Shown: one piece after another, positions 18,861 to 28,085 of the stretch
Numbering within the stretch: position 1 is the first letter of the stretch
Layout of the letters: the number at the start of each line of letters is the position of its first letter
Assembly: GCA_965249895.1 (NCBI GenBank)
Contig: CBDFNC010000002.1
Location: forward strand, 534,785-598,784
From: CBDFNC01 sp965249895
Lineage (GTDB): Bacteria; Pseudomonadota; Gammaproteobacteria; Enterobacterales; CBDFNC01
Direction of reading: 5' to 3'
DNA: 64,000 nucleotides
The notes under the pieces: model-generated
Databases searched by the model: none
The model's input: the letters and a program-made list of their open reading frames with translations, nothing else
Told to the model about the DNA's origin: nothing
Made by a program: the position numbers and the translations under genes

Positions 18861-18962
18861 GGGGGAGAAGCGATAACACAAATAAAAAATGCGTTACAGG
18901 TTAGCCTTCATGCGCAAAGTAAATCCAAACAGATTAACTGGATTAACGTTTCAAGTAATTTA

Positions 18963-19268
18963 ATGGATCCCACGAAGTTCATGGGTTTAATGGAGCAATA
19001 TATTGACCTGCAAATGTCGGCCCTGCATCGGCTAACTACAGTAACTAAGTTAAATATACTATCGCTGAAAGCTTGTCAGGAACGTTGCTATCAATCCTAC
19101 TTAAACGTAAATAACCCGCAGGATATACTGCCTATTTGGGCTGATCCAACGCTTGAGATCCTCGAGGACGTGAAAGCCAGCGCCAGCAAACATGTCGAAG
19201 TATTTAGTGCGCAGAAATCTGCAAATATGGCCTGGATACAAAAGTCGATTCAGGATCTTAGCGTTTAA
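18963..19268 (+). CDS. Phasin-like small protein (start uncertain)
   Basis: A 101-residue helical protein reading MDPTKFMGLMEQYIDLQMSAL at its start; the heptad-like helices and the LQMSALHRLTTVTKLN segment resemble phasin-family proteins that coat polyhydroxyalkanoate granules. Resemblance is modest. ATG 18963 has no good Shine-Dalgarno. The same frame stays open upstream to 18861, where GGGGGAG lies 5 nt before an ATA codon (18873), so a longer product with an unusual start, or a lost ATG, is possible. A short hairpin-like GTCCCGGCGGGAC follows the stop. Confidence 0.5.
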   Translation: MDPTKFMGLMEQYIDLQMSALHRLTTVTKLNILSLKACQERCYQSYLNVNNPQDILPIWADPTLEILEDVKASASKHVEVFSAQKSANMAWIQKSIQDLSV

Positions 19269-19324
19269 CCGTCCCGGCGGGACCCTATGGTATACTTGGT
19301 GCAATTTTATTCTCTCGAGTCGTT

Positions 19325-19801
19325 ATGAACTTTACCTCGACATTTACTCTCACCAGGGAGCACCTGGAAGAATGTTATGACCAATCTTTGCCTTACAGCA
19401 AGAGTCGGACGCCCAGATATGGCTTCGCAGGCATTCTTATCTGCGGGGGCATAGGCCTTTACGTCTTTGTGGAGAATGAAGGATTTCCGGCTTCCATCTT
19501 AGTCGGTTTGGGTTTACTGGAGCTGATCAGTTTCTACTACCGCCGTCCCTGGTGGTTAACTCGCCAAATGTGGAGTCGAAGCGCTAATAGCGAAGTTGTC
19601 CTTACCATAGATGAGACGGGAGTATTAACCAAAAATCCTTACACGGAATCTACCTTATTGTGGTCGGGTATTGCCGAGGTGATAGATACGCCAAAAGGCA
19701 TACTTCTAGTAACAGAAAGTGGTGGTCAGAGCTATTTGTCCAAGTCTGTTTTAAGTGGTGATGCATTAGTGTTTATTCAGGAAAAGGTATCGGAGAGCTA
19801 G
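19325..19801 (+). CDS. YcxB-family membrane protein
   Basis: A 158-residue protein with two adjacent transmembrane segments (about residues 33-70: GFAGILICGGIGLYVFV then ILVGLGLLELISFYY) and a C-terminal cytoplasmic YcxB-like beta domain (LTIDETGVLTKNPYTESTL through ILLVTESGGQSYLSKS). The function of YcxB proteins is unknown. Length and topology fit the family. Confidence 0.75.
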   Translation: MNFTSTFTLTREHLEECYDQSLPYSKSRTPRYGFAGILICGGIGLYVFVENEGFPASILVGLGLLELISFYYRRPWWLTRQMWSRSANSEVVLTIDETGVLTKNPYTESTLLWSGIAEVIDTPKGILLVTESGGQSYLSKSVLSGDALVFIQEKVSES

Positions 19802-19843
19802 TTTCCATCCTGAAACGCTATCTTGTCATTCTCGCGCACGCGG

Positions 19844-19934
19844 TGGTCCGACATCTGGTGGTCCGACACTCGGTCCAGTGGCTTAACCGCGTCACGGAGC
19901 ACGCTAAAAGTCACTAGATCGAGATGTCGGACCA
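19844..19934. repeat. Inverted repeat with 13-bp perfect arms
   Basis: TGGTCCGACATCT at 19844-19856 is the exact reverse complement of 19922-19934, with 65 bases between. GTGGTCCGACA also occurs twice in tandem inside the left arm region. Outer TTGTCATT and AATGACAA-like stretches extend the pairing. Confidence 0.6.
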
Positions 19935-19965
19935 TACCAGGAAAGCTGACAATGACTGAGTTCGT

Positions 19966-20187
19966 TGTGATAGTAGTGACTAACTTTTAGCCTTTGCAAA
20001 GCGGCAAGTTTCGCGTTTTAAGAATATGACTGAAGAACGAATGTGTGAGTTTAAGGATGGGCGCTAGAGCACCGATCAGTTCAAAAAACAAACAGTGTCT
20101 GATTACGCTTGAGGCTAATCAGCCCTACGGATCGCAACAGAACAGGTAGATACCATTAGCCAATGGCATAATCGTACAAATTGTGTT
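19966..20187 (+). repeat. About 220-bp repeat, inverted partner at 26789-27023
   Basis: Reads GTGATAGTAGTGACTAACTT at its start and ends in ATCGTACAAATTGTGT. Both stretches and the segments between (CTAGAGCACCGAT, AAACAAACAGTGTCTGATTA) recur in reverse complement at 26789-27023. The partner lies immediately before an IS66-type transposase remnant, so this is probably an orphan end of that element. Confidence 0.65.
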
Positions 20188-20481
20188 CTTTCAGCTTGAG
20201 TTGGGAGCTGATGCAAAGGGTTTTTCTGTGTGATTATTAATCAAATACACTGACGAAAATCTAAAAAATTGGCGTTCCCTTGAAGGGATTTGACAGAATG
20301 GAAATTTGCTCTTGCTGGCTTTGCAAATTAGGGGCGAGGCCAATGTTTGGGTAGAGTCTTACTTTCCCCGGTCGACTAAGGTTGCATCAATGCGCTCTAG
20401 TCATAACATCTGCAGCCGCTCTTTGGTTAGTTCGTCAATTGTGACGCAACAATATGATAATGCATTAGTTCACTGATTAGC

Positions 20482-21507
20482 TTAGAAGGCCATCTGCACC
20501 TGGTTGCGGCCGGCATTTTTCGCCATATATAGTGCTTTATCAGCTTTTTCTATTAATTCAGAGATAGATTCTTGATCTTGTTTATGTGTGACACCAAATG
20601 AAGCGGTAATGGGGGCAACCTTTTCACCCGTACGTTTGTTTGTTAGCGAGACGCTGGACAATTTACTACGGACATTTTCTGCTAAAGAAAAAGCTCGCTC
20701 GAGAGGTATGGTAGGGCAAAGTATTGCAAATTCTTCACCACCATAACGAACCGGAAAATAGGGTTTATTACAATACTTCTGCAGTAATTTACCAATGACC
20801 TGCAATACTTGATCGCCCATCAGGTGACCATGGGTATCGTTAAATTTCTTAAAGTGGTCGACATCCATGATGATTAAGGAAATCTCATCGCCACTATTGT
20901 TTATGGCGAACTCACGATAAATGGATTCGAAAACCCGGCGATTAAATAACCCAGTCAATGGATCTGTTGTTGCCTCTCTTTTACTGCTTTCTAGCTCTTG
21001 TTTTAAGCTATCTATTTCCTGCCTGGCTGCTGCGATCTGTTGTTGAAAAACTAAGTTGCTTTGGCAAATGGTATTGGTTTCACTCGCCAGCTGGGTAGCT
21101 ACCCTTTTTAAGTCACTGCTAGATGAAACACTTTCCAGTTGAGCCAAGCTATTTTGGACCGCGCTAGAGTAGCTCTTAGATTTTAGAGTATTGGTATCGA
21201 TGGAGTTACTTAAATCATTGACTAAATGATCGAAGGATTTTTGAATCTGACCAAGTTCTTTTTCGTTAGCACCATCCAGGTAAGCGATGTGCTTAAGAAA
21301 AAGCTCTTCCCCTATAATCTGAGGGCAGGTCCCATACTTTAGAATGGTGTCATCCAACTCTTGTTTTAGGTTGCTATAGCTGTTCGAGTAATAGCTATAC
21401 CACAACGTATAATTAAGCGGATTAGGTACAATTTTATGCTTAACCATTTTGGGTACGGCTAATCTAAGGTAGTTTGCAGCCTGGGAAGAATTTTCTGAAA
21501 ATTTCAT
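20482..21507 (-). CDS. GGDEF-domain diguanylate cyclase
   Basis: Makes cyclic di-GMP from two GTP. The 341 residues comprise an N-terminal helical region (1 to about 165, coiled coil near AAARQEIDSLKQELES) and a C-terminal GGDEF domain beginning TDPLTGLFNRRVFE, with the active-site signature RYGGEEFAIL (GGEEF, an active variant). The inhibitory RxxD site five residues before the signature is absent (NKPY instead), so product feedback at that site is unlikely. No membrane segment; the N-terminus resembles those of cytoplasmic GGDEF proteins with a LYSYY-rich sensor-like region. Confidence 0.92.
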   Translation of the reverse strand: MKFSENSSQAANYLRLAVPKMVKHKIVPNPLNYTLWYSYYSNSYSNLKQELDDTILKYGTCPQIIGEELFLKHIAYLDGANEKELGQIQKSFDHLVNDLSNSIDTNTLKSKSYSSAVQNSLAQLESVSSSSDLKRVATQLASETNTICQSNLVFQQQIAAARQEIDSLKQELESSKREATTDPLTGLFNRRVFESIYREFAINNSGDEISLIIMDVDHFKKFNDTHGHLMGDQVLQVIGKLLQKYCNKPYFPVRYGGEEFAILCPTIPLERAFSLAENVRSKLSSVSLTNKRTGEKVAPITASFGVTHKQDQESISELIEKADKALYMAKNAGRNQVQMAF

Positions 21508-21896
21508 TTAAGTCAACAACACATAGTTAAGCCTAAGAGTGACAGCTCTTACTCTCACGCGCTAGAAAAGTAGCGAGGCCTAATAGTAGCGAATTTTCTG
21601 TCATATTCAAGATAGGGTACAGAAGGGAATAGGCAGGTAAAACGAGGTAATATCCTGATTTGGTTATGTAAATATGATATTTTGTTTAGGTTTATTTTGT
21701 TTATTATTGAATCACATACTATTCAAATGTAGAGGTGGGTCACAACTTTTGTTTTCATCACTATAAGACCTTGGAAGTAATATCCCGCAGTATCAGGATA
21801 TGCCGACCATTTTTCACTAAATTTCAGGCTTATACATGCCGATAAACCTGCCCAATGCAAGAATATTGAAACGTGGTTTTAGCATAAAAATGCTAT
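21508..21896. other. Intergenic, no gene seen
   Basis: AT-rich spacer upstream of the diguanylate cyclase (minus strand), so it should contain that promoter. Nothing else recognised. Confidence 0.45.
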
Positions 21897-22161
21897 TATA
21901 CCCAAACTACTTGGCAATGCAGATTCAGAGCTCAGGCAGGATGTCAGAGCAAGGCGCAGCGAGCAGGGAATGGAATTCCCTTTTCAAGCGCTGCAACGCA
22001 GTGCTGACTTTCTGGCTGAGCTCCCTTCGGGCAAGACGAGAAGCAACCCTCTTCGGCGTTATAAAACCTTGATGTAGAAGACTAGACCTTCGGCTTTATG
22101 CCTTGAACCCGGTCACTTCTCGACTTGCTGATCCCCCGCATTCCCAAGCAGCTTGGGTATA
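21897..22161 (+). repeat. MITE-like repeat, copy 2 of 2 (265 bp)
   Basis: Nearly identical to 5622-5885, with a one-base longer C-run near the right end and a few substitutions. Same TATACCCAA...TTGGGTATA inverted ends. Same orientation as copy 1, 16 kb away. Confidence 0.75.
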
Positions 22162-22560
22162 CACGTATCACCATGGTGTTCATATGCCTTGCTGAAATAT
22201 GTCAGAGTTAACACTTATCGATTTTTTCACCCTTGTTGTGGAAAATGATCAGAGGCTTACCTGGGGGTAGACATACGCCCATTCGATGGTTGGGCTGACA
22301 CAGCTAGTGGATGCATTATGGTGCTGGGGTAGATCTTCAGTTTTTCCAGAACGGTACTGAAAACCAAGGGTGCATAACCGATACTTCTTGCCTTCTTACT
22401 ATATGTTGCTCAACCGGCGAAAACCCGTAGAGAAGATTCGGCTAGTCGTCTCTCATAGCGTTGGCATATACCTCTGACAGCCAGTACGTAAACTGGAATA
22501 TAAACAGATCCCGGCATTTCTGACTGGGGAATAGTTCCCACAAAGAGTTCCATCGCTTCC
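22162..22560. other. Intergenic, no gene seen
   Basis: No open frame with family resemblance and no clear structure. It lies after the end of the minus-strand LysR gene. Confidence 0.4.
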
Positions 22561-23430
22561 TCAGGATAAACCTGAAAGTCTAAGCGTCTTAATCAAAAGG
22601 CTGTGCAAACTATCTACCGCTTTCGAACCAAGTGAGGCCTGACTTCGACACACCGACACCTGCATGGGTTCGAGCGGCCCTAACCCATGCTCACCGCCCA
22701 AAATGTCTAAGTGCTCAGGTGCACTGCACTGAGTCAACACAGCTATGGCGAGGCCACTTTCGACAGCTGCAATTTGGCCAGCCAGGCTGGCGCTGTTGTA
22801 GACCACTTTATATCGGCGCCCCTGCAAGGCCAGGGAGTTGATGGCGCTGCGCCTTGCCAAGCTGGTGCTTTCGTAGACTGCAATAGGAAGCGGATCACGT
22901 CTCCACGCCTCAAACTGGGGTGAGCCTACCCACACCATAGGTTCATGAAACAATAAGGTTCCGCGTCGGACATTGTCTCGCGAGACCAGAGCAAGGTCCA
23001 GATCGCCACACTCAACACGAGGAATGAGGGAGGTTGATTGTTCGCAGTCCAGCTCTATCTCGATAGCCCCCTTTTGATGCGCAAATCGTTTGAGCACGGG
23101 TGTCAGATACTTGTTTGCGTAGTCGTCCGGAACCCCTAGGCGAACGCTGCCAGTCAACTCTTCACCATGAAAAGCAGCTTGGGTCTCCGCGTGCAGGTCG
23201 AGCATCTGCCGCGCATAGCCTAGAAGTTTTTGCCCTTCGGGTGTGAGCTGATGCTGCCGGGGGCCTCTTATCAAGAGCTTGCATTCTAAGGCGGCTTCAA
23301 GTTTCTTGAGCTGCATACTTACAGCAGACTGGGAGCGGTTCACCTCCGGCGCCGCATTCGATAACGAGCCTGCATCTACTACGGTGACAAAGCATTTCAG
23401 CCAATCGATTTGAAGATCTGGATAGCTCAT
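22561..23430 (-). CDS. LysR-family regulator, divergent from azlCD
   Basis: About 289 residues from ATG 23430; this start is chosen over one 45 codons upstream because GGGGTG lies just before it and the protein then begins at the LysR HTH. The HTH reads FVTVVDAGSLSNAAPEVNRS then SAVSMQLKKLEAAL, and the effector domain follows (GSVRLGVPDDYANKY, VAVESGLAIAVLTQ-like). GC content is higher than its neighbours. It is divergent from azlC with about 190 bases between, so control of azlCD is the likely role. E. coli-type AzlCD systems are controlled by an AsnC-type AzlB, so this pairing is different. Confidence 0.88.
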   Translation of the reverse strand: MSYPDLQIDWLKCFVTVVDAGSLSNAAPEVNRSQSAVSMQLKKLEAALECKLLIRGPRQHQLTPEGQKLLGYARQMLDLHAETQAAFHGEELTGSVRLGVPDDYANKYLTPVLKRFAHQKGAIEIELDCEQSTSLIPRVECGDLDLALVSRDNVRRGTLLFHEPMVWVGSPQFEAWRRDPLPIAVYESTSLARRSAINSLALQGRRYKVVYNSASLAGQIAAVESGLAIAVLTQCSAPEHLDILGGEHGLGPLEPMQVSVCRSQASLGSKAVDSLHSLLIKTLRLSGLS

Positions 23431-23623
23431 AACACCCCAATTATTAGTTTTTCGAATAGTAGTACCATGAATTATACGCTTTTCGCGAGTATCCGGTAAG
23501 CGCATACTTCTGACACAACTGCACAGTGACAGTTTGGTTATCGTAAGTAACCAGTGTTTCAGCATGAATCTTTTAACCCTATGCTGAGAAACGATTGTAG
23601 AAATAGATAAATGAGGTGGTTTT

Positions 23624-24334
23624 TTGTCAGACTGTGATACGAATTTACCGGAGCTTAATCGTCAAAATATATGGGCCGGCTTTAAGCAGCTAGTACCTCT
23701 TTCGCTTTTTGTTATTGTGTTCGGGATAGCCTTTGGGCTGGTAGCTAAGCAAGCGGGGTTGGATAACCCTTCAATTATTACCATGAGCACAGTTGTTTTT
23801 GCCGGTGCATCACAGTTTGCTGCTATAGACATGTGGGGGGCTAAGGTATCGCTTGTACCCTTGGTTATCACTGTATTTGCCATCAATGCTCGACACCTCT
23901 TGATGGGGGCGAGCCTGTATCCTTGGTTACGTCATCTACCTCCAGCAAAACGCTATGTTGTGATGCTTGTTGTCTCGGATGCTAATTGGGCAATGTCCAT
24001 GCAAGCGTTTAATCGCGGTGAGTCGGGCATGGGGCTTTTATTTGGCGGTGGTCTTGCGATCTGGTCATTCTGGGTATTAGGCACTTGGCTTGGTCTTTAT
24101 TTTGGTAGCGCCATTCACGATCCTGTAAGTTTTGGCCTGGATATGGTGATGGGCTGTTTCTTATTGGCGATGGTGGCTGGTGGAGAGAAGAATTTACGCA
24201 TTTCATTCATCTGGATAATCGCTGCATTTTCGTCGCTTATGGCTTATTGGTATCTGCCTCCCAATAGCCATGTTGTAGTGGGGGCCCTAGCGGGCGGTAT
24301 TTTTGGTGCTCTTTGGACGGAGAAAAAACAATGA
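23624..24334 (+). CDS. azlC: AzlC-type branched-chain amino-acid exporter subunit
   Basis: Large membrane subunit of the AzlCD exporter, 236 residues and about seven hydrophobic segments. The AzlC hallmark is GIAFGLVAKQAGLDN followed by STVVFAGASQFAAIDMW, with NARHLLMGASLYPWL. A TTG start is used: AGGTGG lies 5 nt upstream and no ATG fits. The azlC stop overlaps the azlD start in ATGA. Confidence 0.92.
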   Translation: MSDCDTNLPELNRQNIWAGFKQLVPLSLFVIVFGIAFGLVAKQAGLDNPSIITMSTVVFAGASQFAAIDMWGAKVSLVPLVITVFAINARHLLMGASLYPWLRHLPPAKRYVVMLVVSDANWAMSMQAFNRGESGMGLLFGGGLAIWSFWVLGTWLGLYFGSAIHDPVSFGLDMVMGCFLLAMVAGGEKNLRISFIWIIAAFSSLMAYWYLPPNSHVVVGALAGGIFGALWTEKKQ

Positions 24335-24639
24335 GTATAGAAACAACAGGCTTTGGCACGCTTATCATAGTTTTGATCATGGCAGTAGTGACCCTGGCAA
24401 CCCGCTGGGGTGGCATTTTCGTGATGTCGTTTGTACCCATAAACTATAGAGTTCAGCAGTTTATCAGTGCCATGTCTGGTTCTGTGCTCGTGGCGCTTCT
24501 TACACCACTAGCTATTAATGGTGACAACGGCGCGCGACTAGCTCTATTGACCACTGCAACCGTCATGTTACTACTAAAAAAACCTTTACCAGCTATCGCT
24601 GCTGGCATCCTTGCAGCGGCGCTATTTAGGCAGCTCTGA
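24331..24639 (+). CDS. azlD: AzlD-type exporter subunit
   Basis: Small membrane subunit, about 102 residues with three to four hydrophobic segments. AVVTLATRWGGIFVMSFVP with the conserved TR is typical of AzlD, and a later hydrophobic block ends AAGILAAALFRQL. ATG 24331 is preferred because it overlaps the azlC stop and has GGAG upstream. Confidence 0.9.
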   Translation: MSIETTGFGTLIIVLIMAVVTLATRWGGIFVMSFVPINYRVQQFISAMSGSVLVALLTPLAINGDNGARLALLTTATVMLLLKKPLPAIAAGILAAALFRQL

Positions 24640-24732
24640 CTACCAGGTTGAGCCGTTGAAAACGACATTTAAGAGAGGCTCGCAGACCTCAAGGCGGCTT
24701 TGCGAGCGAACCATACTATTGCAGTTCAAAAA

Positions 24733-24852
24733 CGGCTGAATTTGGTCTTTCACCACTCGCGATACGTCAGGTTATCCGAAACCCGTCCTAGCATGATTTG
24801 GGCGCTTTAGGAACAAAGCATGCAAAATTGATCAGACCCTAATGTAATCATT
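24733..24852 (+). repeat. Dispersed intergenic repeat, member 1
   Basis: Shares TCACCACTCGCGATACG and the block CGCTTTAGGAACAAAGCATGC-like with 56787-56912, and looser similarity (GCTCGGTTTAGG-type core followed by AAAGCG) with segments near 32370 and 33612. Always between genes and in the same orientation. Confidence 0.6.
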
Positions 24853-24875
24853 CAAACTTCATTGTGTTCCTACGC

Positions 24876-25138
24876 TTACAACAACCCAGTTAAATTGAGT
24901 AGCACTACTATCATTATGGCGGTGATGGCGCCGAGTACAGTTAAGGTGTAGGGCTTCGTTGTATCAAGCCATCTCGATATCTGTCTTCGCTTGAGGTGCT
25001 TTACCTGTGACTCTAGTTTTCTAAGCTGTTTTGCTTCTCGTTCCAACTTATCAATTCGAGTATCCAGGTCGTAGTTCTCATTCGTTAACCCGTCGCTAAA
25101 ACATGTCGGGGTGATTTTGTAAATTTCCTTTCAGTCAT
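24876..25138 (-). pseudogene. Small coiled-coil/membrane protein, apparently frameshifted
   Basis: On the minus strand, ATG 25138 overlaps the preceding gene's stop (ATGACTGA) and reads MTERKFTKSPRHVLATG before a stop. From the GGG at that point a second frame continues with NENYDLDTRIDKLEREAKQL, a basic coiled coil, then one hydrophobic segment (LTVLGAITAIMIVVLLNLTGLL), then TAA at 24876. Together they would give about 87 residues. A one-base indel, or translation of the second frame from a non-standard start, would explain this. No family recognised. Confidence 0.45.
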
Positions 25139-25397
25139 CGTCCGCATCAATAATAGCGCCGCGAGATCTTGCACTTTGATGTTCACGACCACCTACGTAC
25201 TTGAGCCTTGCAGCGACACCAGGGTAAATGGTCGTCCATTGGAGAGTCTTAGTGCTTGCCTCAAATAGAGTAACAATTGTGGATACTTTTTTACCGAGCT
25301 GAAGAACACCTTCGCCATTAGTAAATTTTTCCGCTAATAGGTTTTGCATATCAAGGAGTGGGCGCTCAGTGTTTTCAGATTGATTTTTTGTTTCCAT
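25131..25397 (-). CDS. Small hypothetical protein
   Basis: An 88-residue soluble protein (MQNLLAEKFTNGEGVLQLG, ending DADDD) of no recognised family. GGAAGGGG lies about 10 nt before its ATG. It precedes, and overlaps by 8 bases, the possible small coiled-coil frame at 24876-25138, which suggests a two-gene unit. Confidence 0.5.
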   Translation of the reverse strand: METKNQSENTERPLLDMQNLLAEKFTNGEGVLQLGKKVSTIVTLFEASTKTLQWTTIYPGVAARLKYVGGREHQSARSRGAIIDADDD

Positions 25398-25490
25398 GTA
25401 TTCTGTTCCCCTTCCTTAAATTTCTTCCTGTCCAATAGATCAAAGCCCGGTATTGAACAGCGCTAAGCGAAATGACTTTCCTCAAAAAAA

Positions 25491-26408
25491 CTATTTTACA
25501 TTCACTTTTGCAAAATAGTGGCAAATCAATTGATAAAAACGACTTACATGTATTGGTTTTTCACCATGAAATTGGTGTAAAAAATAAAAGTGCCACGCCC
25601 TTCCTTGAATTTCAGGTAATGCTCTTATTAACCGGCCACTGGCAAGCTCAGATTGTGCTAAGAACTCAGGGATTAGTGCTACTCCCATATCATGCAGCAC
25701 CATGTCTAAAACCGTTGCCAACGTATTGGTTTTGGCGCAGTGTTCGATTTTAAGCTGATATTTATCAGCTTGTTTATTATCAAAAAGTTGCAATACATCA
25801 TGCTGCCACTGTGTCGCGATAAATTTGTGTTCAATCAGATCGTTTCTACTTTTTAATTCGCCATGTTGTTTAATATACCGAGGTGAAACACAAAATATTT
25901 CTGCAACTTTGCCTATGGATAAGGCGCGGTAATTACTGTCTTTTAAGTCGCCACCAAAAATTGCGGCATCTAAGTTATGCTCGATGAGATCTTGCCAATT
26001 TCCAGTAACGATTACTTCAGGCTTAATTTTCGGATATTCAAGACAAAGTTGACTTAGTGCGGGGATGACAATGCCTTTCTCAAAAAACGGCGGAACTGAG
26101 ACCTTAAAACTTCCGCTTGGTTGCTCTTTAGCGCTATCTAACTCTTCTAAGGTCAACGTCAGTTGATCGCTTAACAATTCGCTGCGCTCTAGTAGCTTCT
26201 CGCCCACGGTTGTCAACGTCATGCCCCGAGTATTACGGGCCAATAACTGCTGGCCAATTTCTTGTTCTAATCGTTTTATTTGCTGGCTAATTGCCGATTT
26301 ACTCATACCAAGCTTTTTAGCGGCACCGGTAAAGGAGCGTTTTTTTGCAACCTCGGCAAAAATTAATAGTAACGGAGCCACTTTTATATTGTTCATATTT
26401 TTAAACAA
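25491..26408 (-). CDS. LysR-family regulator, divergent from DUF1330 gene
   Basis: A 305-residue LysR regulator. HTH: FAEVAKKRSFTGAAKKLGMS then SAISQQIKRLEQEI (about residues 17-50). Effector domain contains VLDMVLHDMGVALIPEFLAQ near residue 250. It is divergent from the DUF1330 gene with about 80 bases between, so that gene is its likely target. Lower GC than the LysR at 22561. Confidence 0.9.
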   Translation of the reverse strand: MFKNMNNIKVAPLLLIFAEVAKKRSFTGAAKKLGMSKSAISQQIKRLEQEIGQQLLARNTRGMTLTTVGEKLLERSELLSDQLTLTLEELDSAKEQPSGSFKVSVPPFFEKGIVIPALSQLCLEYPKIKPEVIVTGNWQDLIEHNLDAAIFGGDLKDSNYRALSIGKVAEIFCVSPRYIKQHGELKSRNDLIEHKFIATQWQHDVLQLFDNKQADKYQLKIEHCAKTNTLATVLDMVLHDMGVALIPEFLAQSELASGRLIRALPEIQGRAWHFYFLHQFHGEKPIHVSRFYQLICHYFAKVNVK

Positions 26409-26489
26409 TCAGTTCACTTTTTGATTATTGTTAAATATCACCCATTTCCTTAAGCTGTGTCAACACAACAAACGAAGGAAGTACCTCCA

Positions 26490-26768
26490 ATGACAACCTT
26501 AATTATCGTCGACCTAACACCACTAGATAAAACAAAATTAGCTGAATACAGTGGCCAAGCCGCGGAAACACTGAAACCATTTGGTGGTAGCTTTCTTGTT
26601 AAAGGGGTAATAGAGACACTACATGGAGAATCAGTACACCAAGCTAAAGCTGTTATTCAGTTCCCAGATAAGGAAAGTGCGAAAAACTGGTATAACAGTG
26701 CTGAATATCAAACAATAATCCCGTTACGTGAACAAGGCATGCACAGTCAATTTCACTTGGTAGGTTAA
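26490..26768 (+). CDS. DUF1330-domain protein
   Basis: A 92-residue protein with a ferredoxin-like dimeric alpha-beta barrel fold. It begins MTTLIIVDLTPLDKTKLAEY, and the family motif FPDKESAKNWYNSAEYQTI is near the C-terminus. The start is fixed by GAAGGAAG about 8 nt upstream. The function of DUF1330 is unknown. It is divergent from a LysR gene. Confidence 0.85.
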   Translation: MTTLIIVDLTPLDKTKLAEYSGQAAETLKPFGGSFLVKGVIETLHGESVHQAKAVIQFPDKESAKNWYNSAEYQTIIPLREQGMHSQFHLVG

Positions 26769-26788
26769 GTATTATTTAAAACGGATGC

Positions 26789-27023
26789 ACACAATTTGTA
26801 CGATTACGCCATTGGCTAATGGTATCTACTTGTTCTGTCGCGGTCCGTAGGGTTGATTAGCCTCAAGCGTAATCAGACACTGTTTGTTTTTTGAACTAAT
26901 CGGTGCTCTAGAGCCCATCTTTAACTCATGTGTTTACTCTTTGGTCGTACTCTTTGGTCGTATTCTTGGTGCACAATACTTATCGTTTTGTCATGGCTAA
27001 AAGTTAGCGACCACTATCACAGC
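26789..27023 (-). repeat. About 235-bp repeat, inverted partner of 19966-20187
   Basis: Reverse complement matches 19966-20187 over most of its length. A CTCTTTGGTCGTA motif is duplicated inside this copy. It directly precedes the IS66-type transposase remnant and may be that element's end. Confidence 0.65.
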
Positions 27024-27029
27024 CGCGAC

Positions 27030-27790
27030 TATTTTTGATCAAACGGAGTATGTTGCCAACAGTCGTTACCCGGTATTTAAGGCACTACTCCGGGAAGCGA
27101 CCAATGCTGCGCACTTCCATATAGATGACACCACCCACCGGATCCTGGAGCAAAAGCCAGTGGTGAAAAAACAGCGAAACAGTGATAAAGAACACGTGAG
27201 AACAGGGTCTATAGCTCTGGCCTGATAGCAACCACGGAGACAGCACAAAAGATCATCCTGTTTGAAACTAATGTCGGCCATGCAGGCGAATTCATCGATA
27301 CGGTGTTAAGCGAACGACACAGCTCGAGACCCCCGCCGATAATCATGAGCGATGCCCTGATCAGTAACCGCCCCTCTGGGGGAAAGGAAGTTATCCACTC
27401 GTTGTGCAACAGCCATGCAAGGCGACAATGTGTTGATGTGATAAGTCACTTTCCTGAAGAAGTAGAGGAGGTGCTCGAGCGCTATGGGAAGATATGGCAT
27501 ATTGCTGATGAGGCAGAGAAAAAGGGCCTCAATGCAGCAGAGCGACGGAGCTACCACGAAAAGCAGTCGCTGCCGCATATGGAATGGATCCGGTCGTGGG
27601 GTAACCAACACCTGCTTGATGAAACAGTGGAAGAAAATAGTGGCCTGGGAAAAGCTATTTCGACAAACACTATGACGGGCTGGTAAGTTTCTGCAAGGTA
27701 GAAGGTGCGCAGCTGGACAATAATCTAATGGAAGCAGAGTTAAAGTTGATTGTGCGAGACAGGAAAATAGCTAACTCGCACCGGCAAGTC
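27030..27790 (+). pseudogene. Decayed IS66-family transposase (C-terminal part)
   Basis: Reading frames broken by stops and shifts together give recognisable IS66 DDE-transposase stretches in order: KALLREATNAAHFHIDDTTH, RNSDKEHVRTG, then LFETNVGHAGEFIDTV, MSDALISNRPSGGKEVIHSL, CNSHARRQCVDVI, then GAQLDNNLMEAELKLIVRDR. At least three frame changes are needed and the N-terminal half is missing. Confidence 0.8.
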
Positions 27791-28085
27791 AGCCGGGACA
27801 TACTCAATCTACCTAAGTCAAACTATGCTACCGTAAGCTCACGATATCTGTGACATTCTGGTTTCCGTCCTGAAGCGTTCTTTTATGCGGTGGTAGTGGT
27901 AACTAAAAACCCAATATAAAACGTTTGCTCTTGTCCGGTAAGAGTACGAAGACAGAATAACACACGAGTTTAAGAATGGTGAGAGCCTCAATTTCTGGAC
28001 AAACTGAAAATTCCATTCTCATGTCATGTGTTTTGACTTATAATCATGACATAATAAGTGACGTTCATGGCGAGGTAAATGTAGT

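Larger units (their letters stand above)
19802..20481. other. Intergenic stretch with a hairpin repeat and a remnant of mobile DNA
   Basis: Holds the inverted repeat 19844-19934 and the segment 19966-20187, which recurs inverted next to a decayed IS66 transposase at 26789-27023. No gene seen. Confidence 0.5.
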
